Below are positions 11,001 through 20,572 of a stretch of 64,000 bases of DNA, piece after piece. This stretch comes from Aureimonas sp. OT7 (lineage in GTDB: Bacteria > Pseudomonadota > Alphaproteobacteria > Rhizobiales > Rhizobiaceae), in NCBI RefSeq assembly GCF_014844055.1, contig NZ_CP062167.1, positions 3,509,501-3,573,500 on the forward strand, read 5' to 3'. The notes beneath the pieces were generated by a model. That model saw nothing but the letters and a program-made list of their open reading frames with translations. It was not told where the DNA came from and made no database searches. The position numbers were made by a program, and so were the translations under genes. Position 1 is the first letter of the stretch. Each line of letters opens with the position of its first letter.

Positions 11001-14000
11001 GAGTCCCGATAAAGCTCGATTGTCCAGCCAACCCCCACGGCGGCGTGCGAAACGGTCGCTGTGGTCGACTGCATCCGTTCCGTGCCGTTGACGACCCCAT
11101 CCGAGAGAGTGGAAAGCGTCGTTGGCAACGCGACAGTCACGGTCTTGGAGAAGCTGAAGGCGCCTGCATTGCCGGCTGCGTCGACCACGCGAGCCTTGAA
11201 TGCATATACGCCGTCGGCCCCCCATTCGGACGGGTCTATGTCGAACGTCGTCTGCGTCGCGCCGGCCGTAAGATCGATGCGTTTGAACAGCGTATCGCCG
11301 CTGTAGAGTTCGAGCTTGGAGCCGGCAGTCGCCGCATCGTGCCGCACGGTCGCCTGCGAAGCCGCCGCGAGTTCGGCGGCGCCGACGGAACCGTTATTGG
11401 CTATCGAAAGGATCGAGGATGCCGCTGGAGCCAGGCTGTCCACGAGAACGGAGCGGACCTCACTCCAGGCGCCGGCATTTCCGGACCCGTCGACCATGCG
11501 GGCCGTGAAGGCGTGCGCACCCTCGCTGCCCCAGTCGCCGGCAGCCAGGGATACCGTCGTGCTCGTGGCGCCCACAACGAGAACGACCGTCTTTACGAGC
11601 CTGTCATCCCTGTAGATTTCGAGCCGCGCCCCGGTTTCCGCCGCATCATGCCCGATCGCGACGTCGACCCCCGCCGCTTTCTCCGCGGCATTCACCATGC
11701 TGTCCGTTGCGAGTGTACCCCAGGTCACCGCCGCCGGTGCGGACGACGCCACGGTAACGACCTGCACCCCGCTCCATGCGCCGATGTTGCCGGCACCGTC
11801 CACGAGGCGCGCCTTGAACGCGTGCTCACCCTCGCTCCCCCAGTCGCTGCCGGTCAGCGTGATCGCCGTGGCCCGGACACCCGCGGAAACGGAAACCGCA
11901 CGAACGAGATCGCCATCCCGCCAGAGCTGGACGACCGAACCCGCCGTTGCCGCCTCGTGCGAGATCCTGACGATCGTGGCACCCTGCTTCTCGGTCGCGT
12001 TCACATTGCCGTCGCCGACAGCCGTCAGCACGGCAGCGACGGGTGCGATCGTATCGATGGAAACCCGCTGTTCGGCAGAAAACTGGCTGACGTTTCCGGC
12101 CACGTCCACGATACGGACCTTGAAGCCGTGAAACCCGTCGCTTCCCCAGTCCGAGCCGCTCATCGCCAGGTCGGTGGCCGTCAGGCCCGCCGTAACCTGC
12201 ACGGTCTTGACGCGAACGCCGTCGCGATAAAGCTCGAGCGTCGCCCCTTCGCTCATGGCGCCATGCGTGACGGCCACCGTCGAAGATGCCGCCTTTTCGA
12301 CGGCATTGACGATTGCGTCGGTGCCAAGAACCGGGAGCGTCGGTGCAAGCGGCGTCCCCGTCATGACGGTGACGTTCCGCGCGGCGCTCAGGTCGCTTTC
12401 GTTGCCGGCGGCATCGACCAGCTTTGCGGTGAAGACATGCGCACCGTCGACGCCCCAATCCGAGGCGCCGACGACGATCCTGGTGGAGGTGGCCGCATAG
12501 GCCGGCGTTACCGTCTTCAGAAGAACGCCGTCCCGGTAGAGGGATAGCGTGGTTCCCGTTGCGGCGGCGTCATGGGCGACCGTTATCAACCGGACATTCG
12601 TCTTTTCGAGCGCGTTGACGAAATCGTCCCCGGCCACGGTTTCGATGACGGGCGCGCCATCCGCCACCGTGTCCACGAGGACACGGCGCTCCGAGCTCCA
12701 GGCGCCGAGATTACCGGCGCCGTCCACCAGGCGGAACTTGAAGACATGGATGCCGTCAGCCCCGATATCCGCCGCCAGCAACGTCACCGTCGTGGTTGTG
12801 GACGCCTCCGAAAGCGCGACCGTCCGCAGCTCCGCGCCATCGCGGTATATCTGCAGCATGCTGCCGGGCTGCGCCGCCCCGTGCGGTATGACCAGCGGGA
12901 CGCCGGTCGCCTTCTCGGCGGCGTTGATCCGGTCATCCCCCGCGATTACGGGCACCACGACCGCGGCCGGCGGGCTGGTGTCGACCCGGACGCTGGATAC
13001 CACGCTCCAGTCACCCGCGCCGCCCGTCGGATCGACCATGCGCGCTTTGAACTGATGCTGACCGTCCACGCCCCATTCCGCGCCGGACATGGAGATGGCG
13101 GTAGAGGTGGAACCGGCGCTTGCGGTAACGGACTTCAACAGGACGTCGTCACGATATAGCTGGATGACGCCTCCAGGCAGGGCGGCCTCATGGCTGACCT
13201 GCCACAACGTGACCGAACGCCGTTCCTCGGCGTTGACGATCCCGTCCGTGGCAACCGTTGCAAGGGTCACTGCGGCGGGCAGCGCGCCGGCAACGGAAAC
13301 CCGCTGCTCCACGCTCCAGGCACCCTCGTTGCCCGCAGTATCCACAAGCCGGGCCTTGAGCTGCAGCGTTCCTGGCGCTCCCCAGTCGGACGGCTCCACG
13401 ACGATGTTCGATGTCGTCGCACCGGCCACCGGTGAGACCGTCTTCCAGAGGGCGCCATCGCGGTAGAGCTGCAGGACCGAACCGTCCGAGGCGGCCTCGT
13501 GGCCGATGGCGATGGTGACGTTCGCCTGTTTCTCGCCAAGCGTGATCTTGTTGTCGCCGGTGATGGAAGGCAGCGTGACGGCAAGCGGGCTGCGCGTATC
13601 CACCAGCACGGTAGACACGGCGCTCGCTTCGCTCGCGTTTCCGTACGCGTCGACGATGCGCGCGGTGAATGCGGCCTGGCCATCGGCACCCCAGTCCATC
13701 CCGGACAACTGCAGGTCCGTGGATGTCGAGGCCGTGGCCATGCTTACGCGGCGAACGAGGGTCGATCCGCGATACAGTTCCAGCTGGGACCCGGCGGAAG
13801 CCGTCTCGTGAGCAACGGAAAGGGTCGACGTCGCGATCCGCTCCGCCGCGTTCACCATGCCATCGTCTGCGAAGACCCCGAGGACAGGCGCCGCGGGAAG
13901 CGTCGATGCAACCGTGACGGACCGAACCGCGCTCCATTCGCCTTCGTTGCCGGCGGCGTCGATCAGGCGGGCCTTGAACGCATGGGCACCATCGATGCCC

Positions 14001-15436
14001 CAGTCGCCCCCGGTCAGGCTGATGGATGTCGAAGAGGCGGCGGCCGTCAGGGTGACGGTCTTCACCACCACGTCATCGCGCATCAACTCGACGCGCGATC
14101 CGCTCATGGCCAGACCGTGGCGGACGACGACCGCCGTCGATTGCGCCTTCTCCGCCGCGCTGACCTGGTCGTCGCGCGCGATCACCGTCAACTCGGGGGC
14201 TGCCGGCGTGGCCGTGTCGGCGCTGTACGAGGCGTTCGCACTCCAGGCGCCGATATTCCCTCCGGCATCGACCACGCGTGCGCGGAGCGTATGCGCCCCT
14301 TCGGCGCCCCACTCGCTGGTCAGCAGGGTGACCGATGTCGAGGAAGAGCCGACATCGAGATCGATGGTCCTGATCAGCACGCGATCGCGATAGAGCTCCA
14401 GCTTGTCGCCGGCGCCGGCGGCCTGGTGTTCGACCGTGAAGCCGGCACCCTGCGCAGCCTCAGCGGCGTTGACGAACCCATCGCCCGCGATGGCGGAGAA
14501 AGTCGGCGCCAGCGGAGCGGCGGTATCGACCATGACGGTCTGAGAGCCACCGAAATCGCCCGGATTGCCGGCGCTGTCGACGACGCGGGCCTGGAAAACA
14601 TGGCTTCCGTCGGAGCCCCAATCCGCACCGCTGAAGCGCACGGCGGTCGAGGTCGCGTTTGCGGCGATCGCGATCGACTTCAGCAATACGCCGTCGCGCC
14701 AGATCTCCAGCTTGCCGCCGCCAAGAGTGCCTGCATGCTGCACGGAAACGGTCGTGACCGTGGCGCGCTCTGCCGCGGACACGATATTGTCGCCCGCCAG
14801 GACGGGCATGGCGACACCTTCCGGAGTCTGCGCGATGACCTGTACCGAACGCGCGGCACTGACCGGGCTGGCATTGGCTGCGCTATCGATCAGCCGGGCG
14901 GAGATATCGAAGGTGGTCACCTCTTGGAAGAGCGCCGCCGGCAGATCGACGGTCGTGCTGCGCGCGCCGGCTTGCAGGGTCACCGTCCTGACCGGCACCC
15001 CGTTCATCAGGATGTCCATGGTGGTTCCGCTGACAGCGGCCTCGTGGGACACGATGACGGGAATGTCGGCGGACCGCTCGCTGGAATTGATCTTGTTGTC
15101 GCCGGAAACGGACAGAATCGTCGGGCGCGAGGGCGGACGCGTATCCACCAGAACCGTTTCGCTTGCACTCCAGGCGCCGGCGACGCCGGTGCCGGGCGCG
15201 ATCGTCCGGACTTTGAACGCGTGCGTGCCGTCGGCACCCCAGTCGGCACCGGACAGGCTGAACGTCGTCGAGTTCGCATTGTCGCCCACGATGACGCTGC
15301 GCACCCGGACGTTGTCGCGCCATAGTTCGAGTCGCGTGCCCTCGGGCAGCTCGTCGTGCGACGCGGTGACCAATGTGACGCTCTGCTTTTGCTGCAGATT
15401 GACGATGTCTTCGAGTGTCAAGCTAATATCAGTCAT
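5066..15436 (-). CDS. Giant modular Ig-repeat / FN3 / CBM5-12 / GH18 protein, 3456 residues
   Basis: Domain order by residue: 16 Ig-like repeats of about 103 residues (1-1640), FN3 (1641-1729), GH18-1 (1730-2085), two Ig-like repeats (2086-2293), CBM5/12-type module (2294-2361, VVYRTKWYASLGEEPG), FN3 (2362-2449), GH18-2 (2450-2800), two Ig-like repeats (2801-3009), CBM5/12-type module (3010-3066, QVYKTKWYPSDYTPP), FN3 (3067-3156) and GH18-3 (3157-3456). GH18-1 and -2 keep the catalytic DxDxE (D1873/D1875/E1877 and D2592/D2594/E2596), GGFSGSEP and NIMAMDYG; GH18-3 has DFTFW instead. The fold and binding modules point to chitin or a similar beta-1,4 glycan outside the cell. No signal peptide is visible and the C-terminus ends flush with the GH18 fold. 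The start at 15436 follows AAGG at 8 bases. The gene has its own promoter and terminator; no transporter gene adjoins it. Adhesin-like and enzyme roles are both inferred. Confidence 0.9.
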   Translation of the reverse strand: MTDISLTLEDIVNLQQKQSVTLVTASHDELPEGTRLELWRDNVRVRSVIVGDNANSTTFSLSGADWGADGTHAFKVRTIAPGTGVAGAWSASETVLVDTRPPSRPTILSVSGDNKINSSERSADIPVIVSHEAAVSGTTMDILMNGVPVRTVTLQAGARSTTVDLPAALFQEVTTFDISARLIDSAANASPVSAARSVQVIAQTPEGVAMPVLAGDNIVSAAERATVTTVSVQHAGTLGGGKLEIWRDGVLLKSIAIAANATSTAVRFSGADWGSDGSHVFQARVVDSAGNPGDFGGSQTVMVDTAAPLAPTFSAIAGDGFVNAAEAAQGAGFTVEHQAAGAGDKLELYRDRVLIRTIDLDVGSSSTSVTLLTSEWGAEGAHTLRARVVDAGGNIGAWSANASYSADTATPAAPELTVIARDDQVSAAEKAQSTAVVVRHGLAMSGSRVELMRDDVVVKTVTLTAAASSTSISLTGGDWGIDGAHAFKARLIDAAGNEGEWSAVRSVTVASTLPAAPVLGVFADDGMVNAAERIATSTLSVAHETASAGSQLELYRGSTLVRRVSMATASTSTDLQLSGMDWGADGQAAFTARIVDAYGNASEASAVSTVLVDTRSPLAVTLPSITGDNKITLGEKQANVTIAIGHEAASDGSVLQLYRDGALWKTVSPVAGATTSNIVVEPSDWGAPGTLQLKARLVDTAGNEGAWSVEQRVSVAGALPAAVTLATVATDGIVNAEERRSVTLWQVSHEAALPGGVIQLYRDDVLLKSVTASAGSTSTAISMSGAEWGVDGQHQFKARMVDPTGGAGDWSVVSSVRVDTSPPAAVVVPVIAGDDRINAAEKATGVPLVIPHGAAQPGSMLQIYRDGAELRTVALSEASTTTTVTLLAADIGADGIHVFKFRLVDGAGNLGAWSSERRVLVDTVADGAPVIETVAGDDFVNALEKTNVRLITVAHDAAATGTTLSLYRDGVLLKTVTPAYAATSTRIVVGASDWGVDGAHVFTAKLVDAAGNESDLSAARNVTVMTGTPLAPTLPVLGTDAIVNAVEKAASSTVAVTHGAMSEGATLELYRDGVRVKTVQVTAGLTATDLAMSGSDWGSDGFHGFKVRIVDVAGNVSQFSAEQRVSIDTIAPVAAVLTAVGDGNVNATEKQGATIVRISHEAATAGSVVQLWRDGDLVRAVSVSAGVRATAITLTGSDWGSEGEHAFKARLVDGAGNIGAWSGVQVVTVASSAPAAVTWGTLATDSMVNAAEKAAGVDVAIGHDAAETGARLEIYRDDRLVKTVVLVVGATSTTVSLAAGDWGSEGAHAFTARMVDGSGNAGAWSEVRSVLVDSLAPAASSILSIANNGSVGAAELAAASQATVRHDAATAGSKLELYSGDTLFKRIDLTAGATQTTFDIDPSEWGADGVYAFKARVVDAAGNAGAFSFSKTVTVALPTTLSTLSDGVVNGTERMQSTTATVSHAAVGVGWTIELYRDSTLVKTVSVSSGSTSTAIQVTDADWGTEGTHSFSAHLVSPASVIRSTAARQVLVDYTAPDAASLALGVIAGDDTVTAVERQQSADAIVTHAAAETGESLNFYRDGVLVKSVAVAAGSTSTAVSFSESDWGSDGSHAFTVSLVDAAGNVTVQSAARTVTVEPATSLLDISAAAVRDQSALLVWDRYTPAQAGHTVAYRIFNGSTLLGETTDLAYKVEGLTASTDYVLSVKVVEQGVQTNLGEQIAFHTTASGWWDIPQVYSPYIDVGIGPVTYNNHLKVIEQSGLKAVTLGFLILKPEGWIDADHASQVDGTGVPTGNTDGLRWGESNTTIFPSDMITETVSVKAMIAELQSKNIDVTIALGGFSGSEPALYETDVEKLTAIYQSIIDEYGIKHLDIDIEGASLNSLESGGYHGFYPQSYLDQTHLNRIEALKAIKEANPDVSISFTLPVLPSGLLPNAVALMQMVKDEGFGLDVLNIMAMDYGTGDPDQGRNAVEAAQNTIAQLRGLGLATKVGVTPMIGINDVISEVFTLEDARELLEFAKDNPDIASLGIWSLGRDLPSDPGSNGFTQDDVIPNGSAIVDQTHYEFSGIFNQLSNVGAGYNPASGLTVLGVVSGNDMVGTAESTATTQVTANFPAAVAGSQLQVIRDGIVVKTLALTAGATSRDVALSGADWGAEGVHMFSVRVVNGSGATLSTSAPRAVTVDKTAPTAPVVGQQAGDDAVGSQEASNGLAFTFTHAVADAGTKARIFRDGVLVKTVTLATDSTQTQVMLYGSDWGTVGTAATPSYTVQLIDAAGNASAASAGHTVAVSKYATLQNWDAGKNYPYNSTVQGSQPFYVLHDGVVYRTKWYASLGEEPGTISDPSSDPWEVVETLPTNPQPQVGDLRILPTALADTSVMLMWDAHAASSSGAAVTYKIYKGTDLLTTTSNLSYKVTGLTASTAYQFSVHVVENGTETQVAESVSVQTTAYPLWDIAQYYSPYIDMGLGKSQGQLEALTTSNAKHVTLAFLVLKPDGWVDSDTPAAVDANGNPTGVTHGLRWGEGNLSIFPDDKTANGSTTIKALIQQLQGRGIDVTIGLGGFSGSEPALFVTNVQALTAMYQSVLDTYGVKHLDIDIEGASLNSVESGGYHGFYHQAYLDQTHLNRIEALKAIKAANPDVTISYTIPITPDGMLPNAVALMQMVKDHGLDLDVVNIMAMDYGAGDWGHRGDQGRNAIDAARNTIAQLRQIGLDAKVGITPMIGINDVQTEIFTLQDAQELLAFAKDNPDVASLGIWSLGRDETGTPGQLTVGGSGITQDPYGFTTIFEGITDAGAGYDTHSGLTIVNALSSDDIVNAAEKTGGVSFTVNHAAAVANSVVKLYRDGVLIKSVAASAGSNQTTVSISGSDFGSIDGDYTFAASLVSNGVEGTRSVLHHVIVDTVAPTAPVIAAVSSDHKVVGGEGAEGIPVSFSHGAASAGSKLDIYKDGALIRTVTMLAGTTQTSVSLYAADLGLATESNTTIALTAKVRDLAGNIGGTSATESVIVQKYAFVKPWTDAVGAYTSGGLYASYEGQVYKTKWYPSDYTPPSASSEWTLVGPLYSDPAVPNAPTRLYATGISQTGAFVMWDKALIPGTGTVSGYDIFVDGTKVGSATDTQFSLTGLTAAHTYAVTVVAKDETGSSVASTPLSVITRSSPVPDIAQTYTIVADVSRTDTDVTNFIGHSSSMSTSYIHNHVENMSNSIVWAGGNSSLIGVGGQDRWMNYGAAGTGNTTGQGQINEYASSGGKPVILSFARDTSDSTSDLALGYPTSSALLPQLSALTSRYNTDYVDFTFWNSDLSAYATNASKHTVRDLALRDLDNQKNDALHISYTVETSTTGLTAGAFQMLQAAHGTGVKLDVLNILAADYWGSGSGIDMGRTAIDVALDAIQKLDAVGYTDTKVGILVRAGANGGGGTFSIDDAQQIYAFAKENPHISGIGLLNPYQETNYNYSNIFNNL
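5069..9181 (-). repeat. Duplicated module: Ig-Ig-CBM-FN3-GH18, two copies
   Basis: Copy A (plus 7037-9181, residues 2086-2800) and copy B (5069-7036, residues 2801-3456) have the same order of two Ig-like units, a CBM5/12-type module, an FN3 domain and a GH18 domain. GH18-2 in copy A is very close to GH18-1 (9182-10249): both carry KHLDIDIEGASLNS, YLDQTHLNRIEALKAIK, LPNAVALMQMVKD and ASLGIWSLGRD. Copy B's GH18 is far more diverged, so its duplication is older or it evolved under relaxed constraint. Confidence 0.85.
10517..15436 (-). repeat. Tandem array of 16 Ig-like repeats (protein level)
   Basis: Residues 1-1640 of the giant protein are 16 consecutive units of about 103 residues. A typical unit carries GDDxVNAAEK near its start, then xVxHxAAxxGxxLELYRDGVLVKTV, an STSxxLSGxDWGxDGxHxF strand pair, xARLVDAAGNxGxWS and a linker ending VDTxAPxAP. 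The units differ clearly from one another, so this is an old array rather than a recently homogenised DNA repeat. The first unit lacks the GDDx opening. Four more units lie between the catalytic modules. The acidic GDDxVN turn may bind calcium; this is inference. Confidence 0.9.
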
Positions 15437-15475
15437 GGCCGCCGCCTTAAAATAAAAACTTATAGTTGTATCTAA

Positions 15476-15504
15476 TTTATACTACATGATGTCCTATACA
15501 TCAA
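15476..15504 (-). promoter_or_regulatory. Sigma-70-type promoter of the giant gene
   Basis: On the minus strand TTGATG (plus 15499-15504), exactly 17 bases and TATAAA (plus 15476-15481) lie in a conspicuously AT-rich 90-base stretch. This gives a leader of about 33 bases before the ATG at 15436. Confidence 0.65.
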
Positions 15505-15520
15505 GTTGAAGTACTCGCGC

Positions 15521-15559
15521 AAACAATAATGCCGCCCGGCGCGGTGCGCCGGGCGGCAT
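15521..15559 (-). terminator. Intrinsic terminator of ilvC
   Basis: ATGCCGCCCGGCGC (15529-15542) pairs perfectly over 14 bp with GCGCCGGGCGGCAT (15546-15559). TATTGTTT follows on the minus strand. It separates ilvC from the giant gene. Confidence 0.85.
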
Positions 15560-15610
15560 GAAACGAAAACAGCAAGTCAGAATGGTCGGGGCCAGGCCCC
15601 GGCCGTCAGG

Positions 15611-17297
<1,687 letters not shown>

Positions 17298-17399
17298 GAC
17301 GATCGCAATCCCCTGCCGCGCCGTGGGCGCCAAACCGTAACGCTGGTTACGGCCAGAGCCTCTACAGCACTTGCGCAGCGGCTGCAAGTACCCAGAAGG

Positions 17400-18143
17400 T
17401 CAGCCTTGCAGCTGGATGGCCCGGAGGAATCGGCCGACAGCGCCCGCCATCCCGAATTCGAGCGCTTCCGCCGTCAGGCCATGGCCGATGGACACTTCCG
17501 CGATGCCGGGCAGCCGGCGCAGCAGCGGCGGCAGGTTGGCGACGGTCAGGTCATGGCCGGCATTGAGCGAAAGGCCAAGAGCCTCCGCATGTCGTCCGGC
17601 GGTTTGCAGCCGGTCCAGTTCCAGGTTCTGCGCGGCGCTGTCGTCGTAAGTGGCGCCGTAGGGCCCGGTATAGAGCTCGAGCCTGTCTGCGCCGATCTCC
17701 ACCGCCTGCTCGTATCCCGTAGGATCGGGGTCGGCGAAAAGCGAAACGCGGATGCCCTCGCCTTTCAGTCGGTCGACAACCGGCTTCAGGAACGCGGCCC
17801 TGCCGATGAAATCCCAGCCATGATCGGACGTCGCCTGCGCCGGATCGTCGGGCACCAGCGTCACCTGGTCGGGGCGGCCCGTCCGCACGAGATCGAGAAA
17901 TTCGGGCGTCGGATAGCCCTCGATGTTGAATTCCGCCGCGGGAAACTCGGCATCCAGCAATGCGCGCAGCTCCGGCACGTCGGAGAATCGGATATGCCGC
18001 TGATCCGGTCGGGGATGCACGGTGATGCCGGCGGCACCGGCCGCCAGCGCGATACGCGACAGGCCCGTCACGCTCGGCCAGGGTAGGTCGCGCCGATTGC
18101 GCAACATGGCCACCGCATTCACGTTCACCGACAGACTGGTCAT
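17400..18143 (-). CDS. pdxJ: Pyridoxine 5'-phosphate synthase
   Basis: This 247-residue TIM-barrel enzyme condenses 3-amino-1-hydroxyacetone phosphate with deoxyxylulose 5-phosphate, the last ring-forming step of the DXP-dependent vitamin B6 pathway. Motifs seen are [15 protein letters not shown] (family LGVNIDHVATLR), [56 protein letters not shown] and [13 protein letters not shown]. The usual DH after the N-terminal Asn is altered to NA, a change seen in some alphaproteobacterial PdxJ proteins. It starts 11 bases after the helicase stop and so is probably in one transcript with it. Confidence 0.95.
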   Translation of the reverse strand: MTSLSVNVNAVAMLRNRRDLPWPSVTGLSRIALAAGAAGITVHPRPDQRHIRFSDVPELRALLDAEFPAAEFNIEGYPTPEFLDLVRTGRPDQVTLVPDDPAQATSDHGWDFIGRAAFLKPVVDRLKGEGIRVSLFADPDPTGYEQAVEIGADRLELYTGPYGATYDDSAAQNLELDRLQTAGRHAEALGLSLNAGHDLTVANLPPLLRRLPGIAEVSIGHGLTAEALEFGMAGAVGRFLRAIQLQG

Positions 18144-18154
18144 CGCCCTCTCCC

Positions 18155-19282
18155 TTACCGAACGACGGTCAACCGTTCGGCCGCCCGGGTGATCGCCGTG
18201 TACAACCAGCGCTCCCGCGTGTCGCGGAACGCGAAACTTTCGTCGAACAGCATCACGTCGTTCCACTGCGAGCCCTGCGCCTTGTGCACGGTCAGGGCAT
18301 AGCCGAAATCGAAATCGTCGTAGCGCTTGCGCGTCTGCCATGGAATGTCCGTGTCGGGCTCCTCGAACACGGCTTTCAACAGCTTTATCTTCGCCGCGCC
18401 CCTGTCCAGATCGTCGTCTTCCGGCCGCACGATCAGGTTGACGCCGGGCTTCACCGTCTCTCGGGAGGCAGTCATGACCTGCCACAGCGAGCCGTTCAGC
18501 AGCCCCTTGGCCGGATCGTTGCGCAGGCAGACCAGCTTGTCGCCGGAGATGGGCGTAGCGCCTGCAAAGCCTTTCAACTCCCGCAGGCGCGTATTATAGC
18601 GCCGTCGCGTGCGGTTGGTGCCGACGAGCACCTGGTCGGCCGCCAGGACGGCATCCCTGTCCACCTCGTGACGCGAGATGACGCGCGCCGCCCCATAATC
18701 TCCATAGGCGATCTCTTCTCCCTCGCGCACCTTCAACGCCAGGTCGATGATCGGATTGTCGCGCGCCTGCCGGTGGATCTCCGTCAAGAGGAAGTCGGGC
18801 TCCGCTTCGGTGAAGAAGCCGCCGCCCGATACCGGCGGCAACTGCCCCGGGTCGCCCAGCACCAGGACCGGCGTGCCGAAGCTCAAGAGGTCGCGGCCCA
18901 AGGCCTCGTCGACCATGGAGCACTCATCCACGATGATCAGCTTTGCCTTGGCGACGGGGCTTTGCCGGTTCAGCGAAAAGGCCGGCGAAACGCGGGCGGT
19001 GCCCGTCTCGGCATCCTCGACTGTTTCTTCGCCCCGCGGGCGATAGATCAGCGAATGGATGGTGCGGGCGTTGCGGGCGCCCTTGCTGCGCAGCACCTGC
19101 GCCGCCTTGCCGGTAAAGGCGGCAAACTGCACCTGCCCGTCCAGCCCCTCGGCAAAGTAGCGGGCCAGCGTCGTCTTGCCGGTCCCGGCATATCCGAACA
19201 GCCGGAAAACCGGCTGGTTGCGGGTCTTCAACCATTCTGCGACGCGGTCGAGCGCATCTTCCTGCTGTTGCGATAGCTTCAT
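18155..19282 (-). CDS. RecD-like superfamily 1 DNA helicase
   Basis: The 375-residue protein starts at ATG 19282 ([14 protein letters not shown]). It carries the Q-motif, Walker [10 protein letters not shown] (about 29-37), Walker [12 protein letters not shown] (about 113-123), [13 protein letters not shown] (motif III) and, near the C-terminus, [21 protein letters not shown] (motif V) and [13 protein letters not shown] (motif VI). It lacks the long N-terminal region of RecD and RecD2 and matches the short RecD-like or AAA_30/UvrD_C_2 helicases common in alphaproteobacteria. These are presumed to act in DNA repair; the precise role is not established. It probably leads a transcript with pdxJ. 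Confidence 0.88.
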   Translation of the reverse strand: MKLSQQQEDALDRVAEWLKTRNQPVFRLFGYAGTGKTTLARYFAEGLDGQVQFAAFTGKAAQVLRSKGARNARTIHSLIYRPRGEETVEDAETGTARVSPAFSLNRQSPVAKAKLIIVDECSMVDEALGRDLLSFGTPVLVLGDPGQLPPVSGGGFFTEAEPDFLLTEIHRQARDNPIIDLALKVREGEEIAYGDYGAARVISRHEVDRDAVLAADQVLVGTNRTRRRYNTRLRELKGFAGATPISGDKLVCLRNDPAKGLLNGSLWQVMTASRETVKPGVNLIVRPEDDDLDRGAAKIKLLKAVFEEPDTDIPWQTRKRYDDFDFGYALTVHKAQGSQWNDVMLFDESFAFRDTRERWLYTAITRAAERLTVVR

Positions 19283-19319
19283 GCCAACCGCCTCGCAGAA
19301 AAACACCGGCGCCGCAAGC

Positions 19320-19913
19320 TCATCGCAGCATCGGCCACAAGGTGGCGACGAGTAGAAGCCCCATCGCGATGTTGAAGATGCGCAGACGCGTACGATTGGC
19401 AAGAAAGCCGCGCAGGGCAATGCCGAATCCTGTCCACACCGAGACGCTCGGCAGGTTGACGAGGGTGAAGATGACGGCCACCAGCACGACCGACAGCCAG
19501 GGCCGTTCCATGTTGACATAGGCCCCCATCCCGACAAGAGCCATGGCCCAGGCCTTGGGATTGACCCACTGGAACATCGCCGCCTGCAGGAATGTCAGGG
19601 GCTCCGCACCGGCCTGGCCGGATCCCACGCTGCGGGAAAAGGCGATCCGCCACGCCAGGTATATGAGGTAGGCCGCACTGGCGAATTTCATGGCCAGCGA
19701 CAGTCCGGGATAGGCGTGGATGATCGCCCCGAGGCCCATGCCGACCGCCAGCAGCAGAACGGCGAACCCGCCCGAGATGCCGAGCATATGGGGGATGGAG
19801 CGGCGGAAGCCGAAATTGACGCCCGACGCCATCAGCATGAGGTTGTTGGGGCCCGGCGTGATGGACGAAACAAACGCGAAGACGACCAGACCGACCAGCA
19901 GTTCGTGGGTCAT
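19320..19913 (-). CDS. LysE-family amino acid exporter
   Basis: This is an intact 197-residue inner-membrane protein with about six hydrophobic segments. Family marks are FVSSITPGPNNLMLMASGVNFG near the N-terminus, GISGGFAVLLLAVGMGLG, AAYLIYLAWRIAFS and FQWVNPKAWAMALVGMGAYV. Members export amino acids or small metabolites by proton antiport; the substrate here is unknown. It lies 21 bases downstream of ilvN on the same strand, so export of branched-chain amino acids or intermediates is conceivable but unproven. Confidence 0.9.
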   Translation of the reverse strand: MTHELLVGLVVFAFVSSITPGPNNLMLMASGVNFGFRRSIPHMLGISGGFAVLLLAVGMGLGAIIHAYPGLSLAMKFASAAYLIYLAWRIAFSRSVGSGQAGAEPLTFLQAAMFQWVNPKAWAMALVGMGAYVNMERPWLSVVLVAVIFTLVNLPSVSVWTGFGIALRGFLANRTRLRIFNIAMGLLLVATLWPMLR

Positions 19914-19934
19914 GTATCAGGGCCTTTGCCGAAC

Positions 19935-20525
19935 CTACTCCTCACCGATGACGATCATCGGCTCCCGGCCGCGGCTCATGGCGGAAACGCCGGTGCGGCA
20001 CACTTCCGTCAGGCCGATGGGGCTCATCAGCTGGATGAATTTTTCGATCTTGGTGCTGCGGCCGGTGATCTCGAACACGAAATGGGCCGTGCTGGAATCC
20101 ACCACCTTGGCGCGAAACACGTCCGCCAGCCGCAGCGCTTCCACGCGGTCTTCCCCGTCGCCGGCAACCTTGACCAGTGCGAGTTCGCGCTCGATGGGGC
20201 CGTCCTCACCGTTCCCGACCGCGGCGTTGGTCAGGTCCACCACGCTGTGCACCGGCACGATCCGGTCGAGCTGGCTCTTGATCTGCTCGATGACGTGCGG
20301 CGCACCACGGGTTACCACCGTAATGCGCGATAGATGCCGCGCATGCTCCGTTTCGGACACGGTCAGGCTCTCGATATTATAGCCGCGGCCCGAGAACAGG
20401 CCGATCACCCGGGCCAGCACGCCCGGCTCGTTGTCGACGATGACGGCAAGCGTATGCGACTCCGCCCGCTCCTTCTCCTCGGTGATGAAATAGGCGGATG
20501 CGGGCGGCTGAAGCGGGCTGGTCAT
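19935..20525 (-). CDS. ilvN: Acetolactate synthase small (regulatory) subunit
   Basis: The 196-residue product starts at ATG 20525. An N-terminal ACT domain (HTLAVIVDNEPGVLARVIGLFSGRGYNIESLTV, about 24-56) binds valine for feedback control. The second half (ELALVKVAG...VDSSTAHFVFEITG...IEKFIQLMSPIGLTEVCRTGVSAMSRG) is the conserved C-terminal domain that activates the large subunit. It is the IlvH type in length. It follows ilvB by 47 bases on the same strand and is controlled with it by the leader upstream. The symbol ilvH is used equally for this protein. Confidence 0.96.
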   Translation of the reverse strand: MTSPLQPPASAYFITEEKERAESHTLAVIVDNEPGVLARVIGLFSGRGYNIESLTVSETEHARHLSRITVVTRGAPHVIEQIKSQLDRIVPVHSVVDLTNAAVGNGEDGPIERELALVKVAGDGEDRVEALRLADVFRAKVVDSSTAHFVFEITGRSTKIEKFIQLMSPIGLTEVCRTGVSAMSRGREPMIVIGEE

Positions 20526-20572
20526 GGTTCTCGGACTCTGGAAAACGGTTGGATCGTGGGGTGGCGCCGGTT

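Noticed and set aside
6062..15325. Several long plus-strand open frames opposite the giant gene (for example 6062-8233, 8288-9649, 10733-12547, 13499-15325).
   Set aside because: They are antisense to a gene with clear domains, are Arg/His/Gly-rich without motifs, and arise from high-GC codon positions in the repeated coding sequence.
10517..15436. Regular repeats suggesting a CRISPR array or satellite DNA.
   Set aside because: The period is about 309 bases, the units are diverged at DNA level and they encode an in-frame protein repeat.
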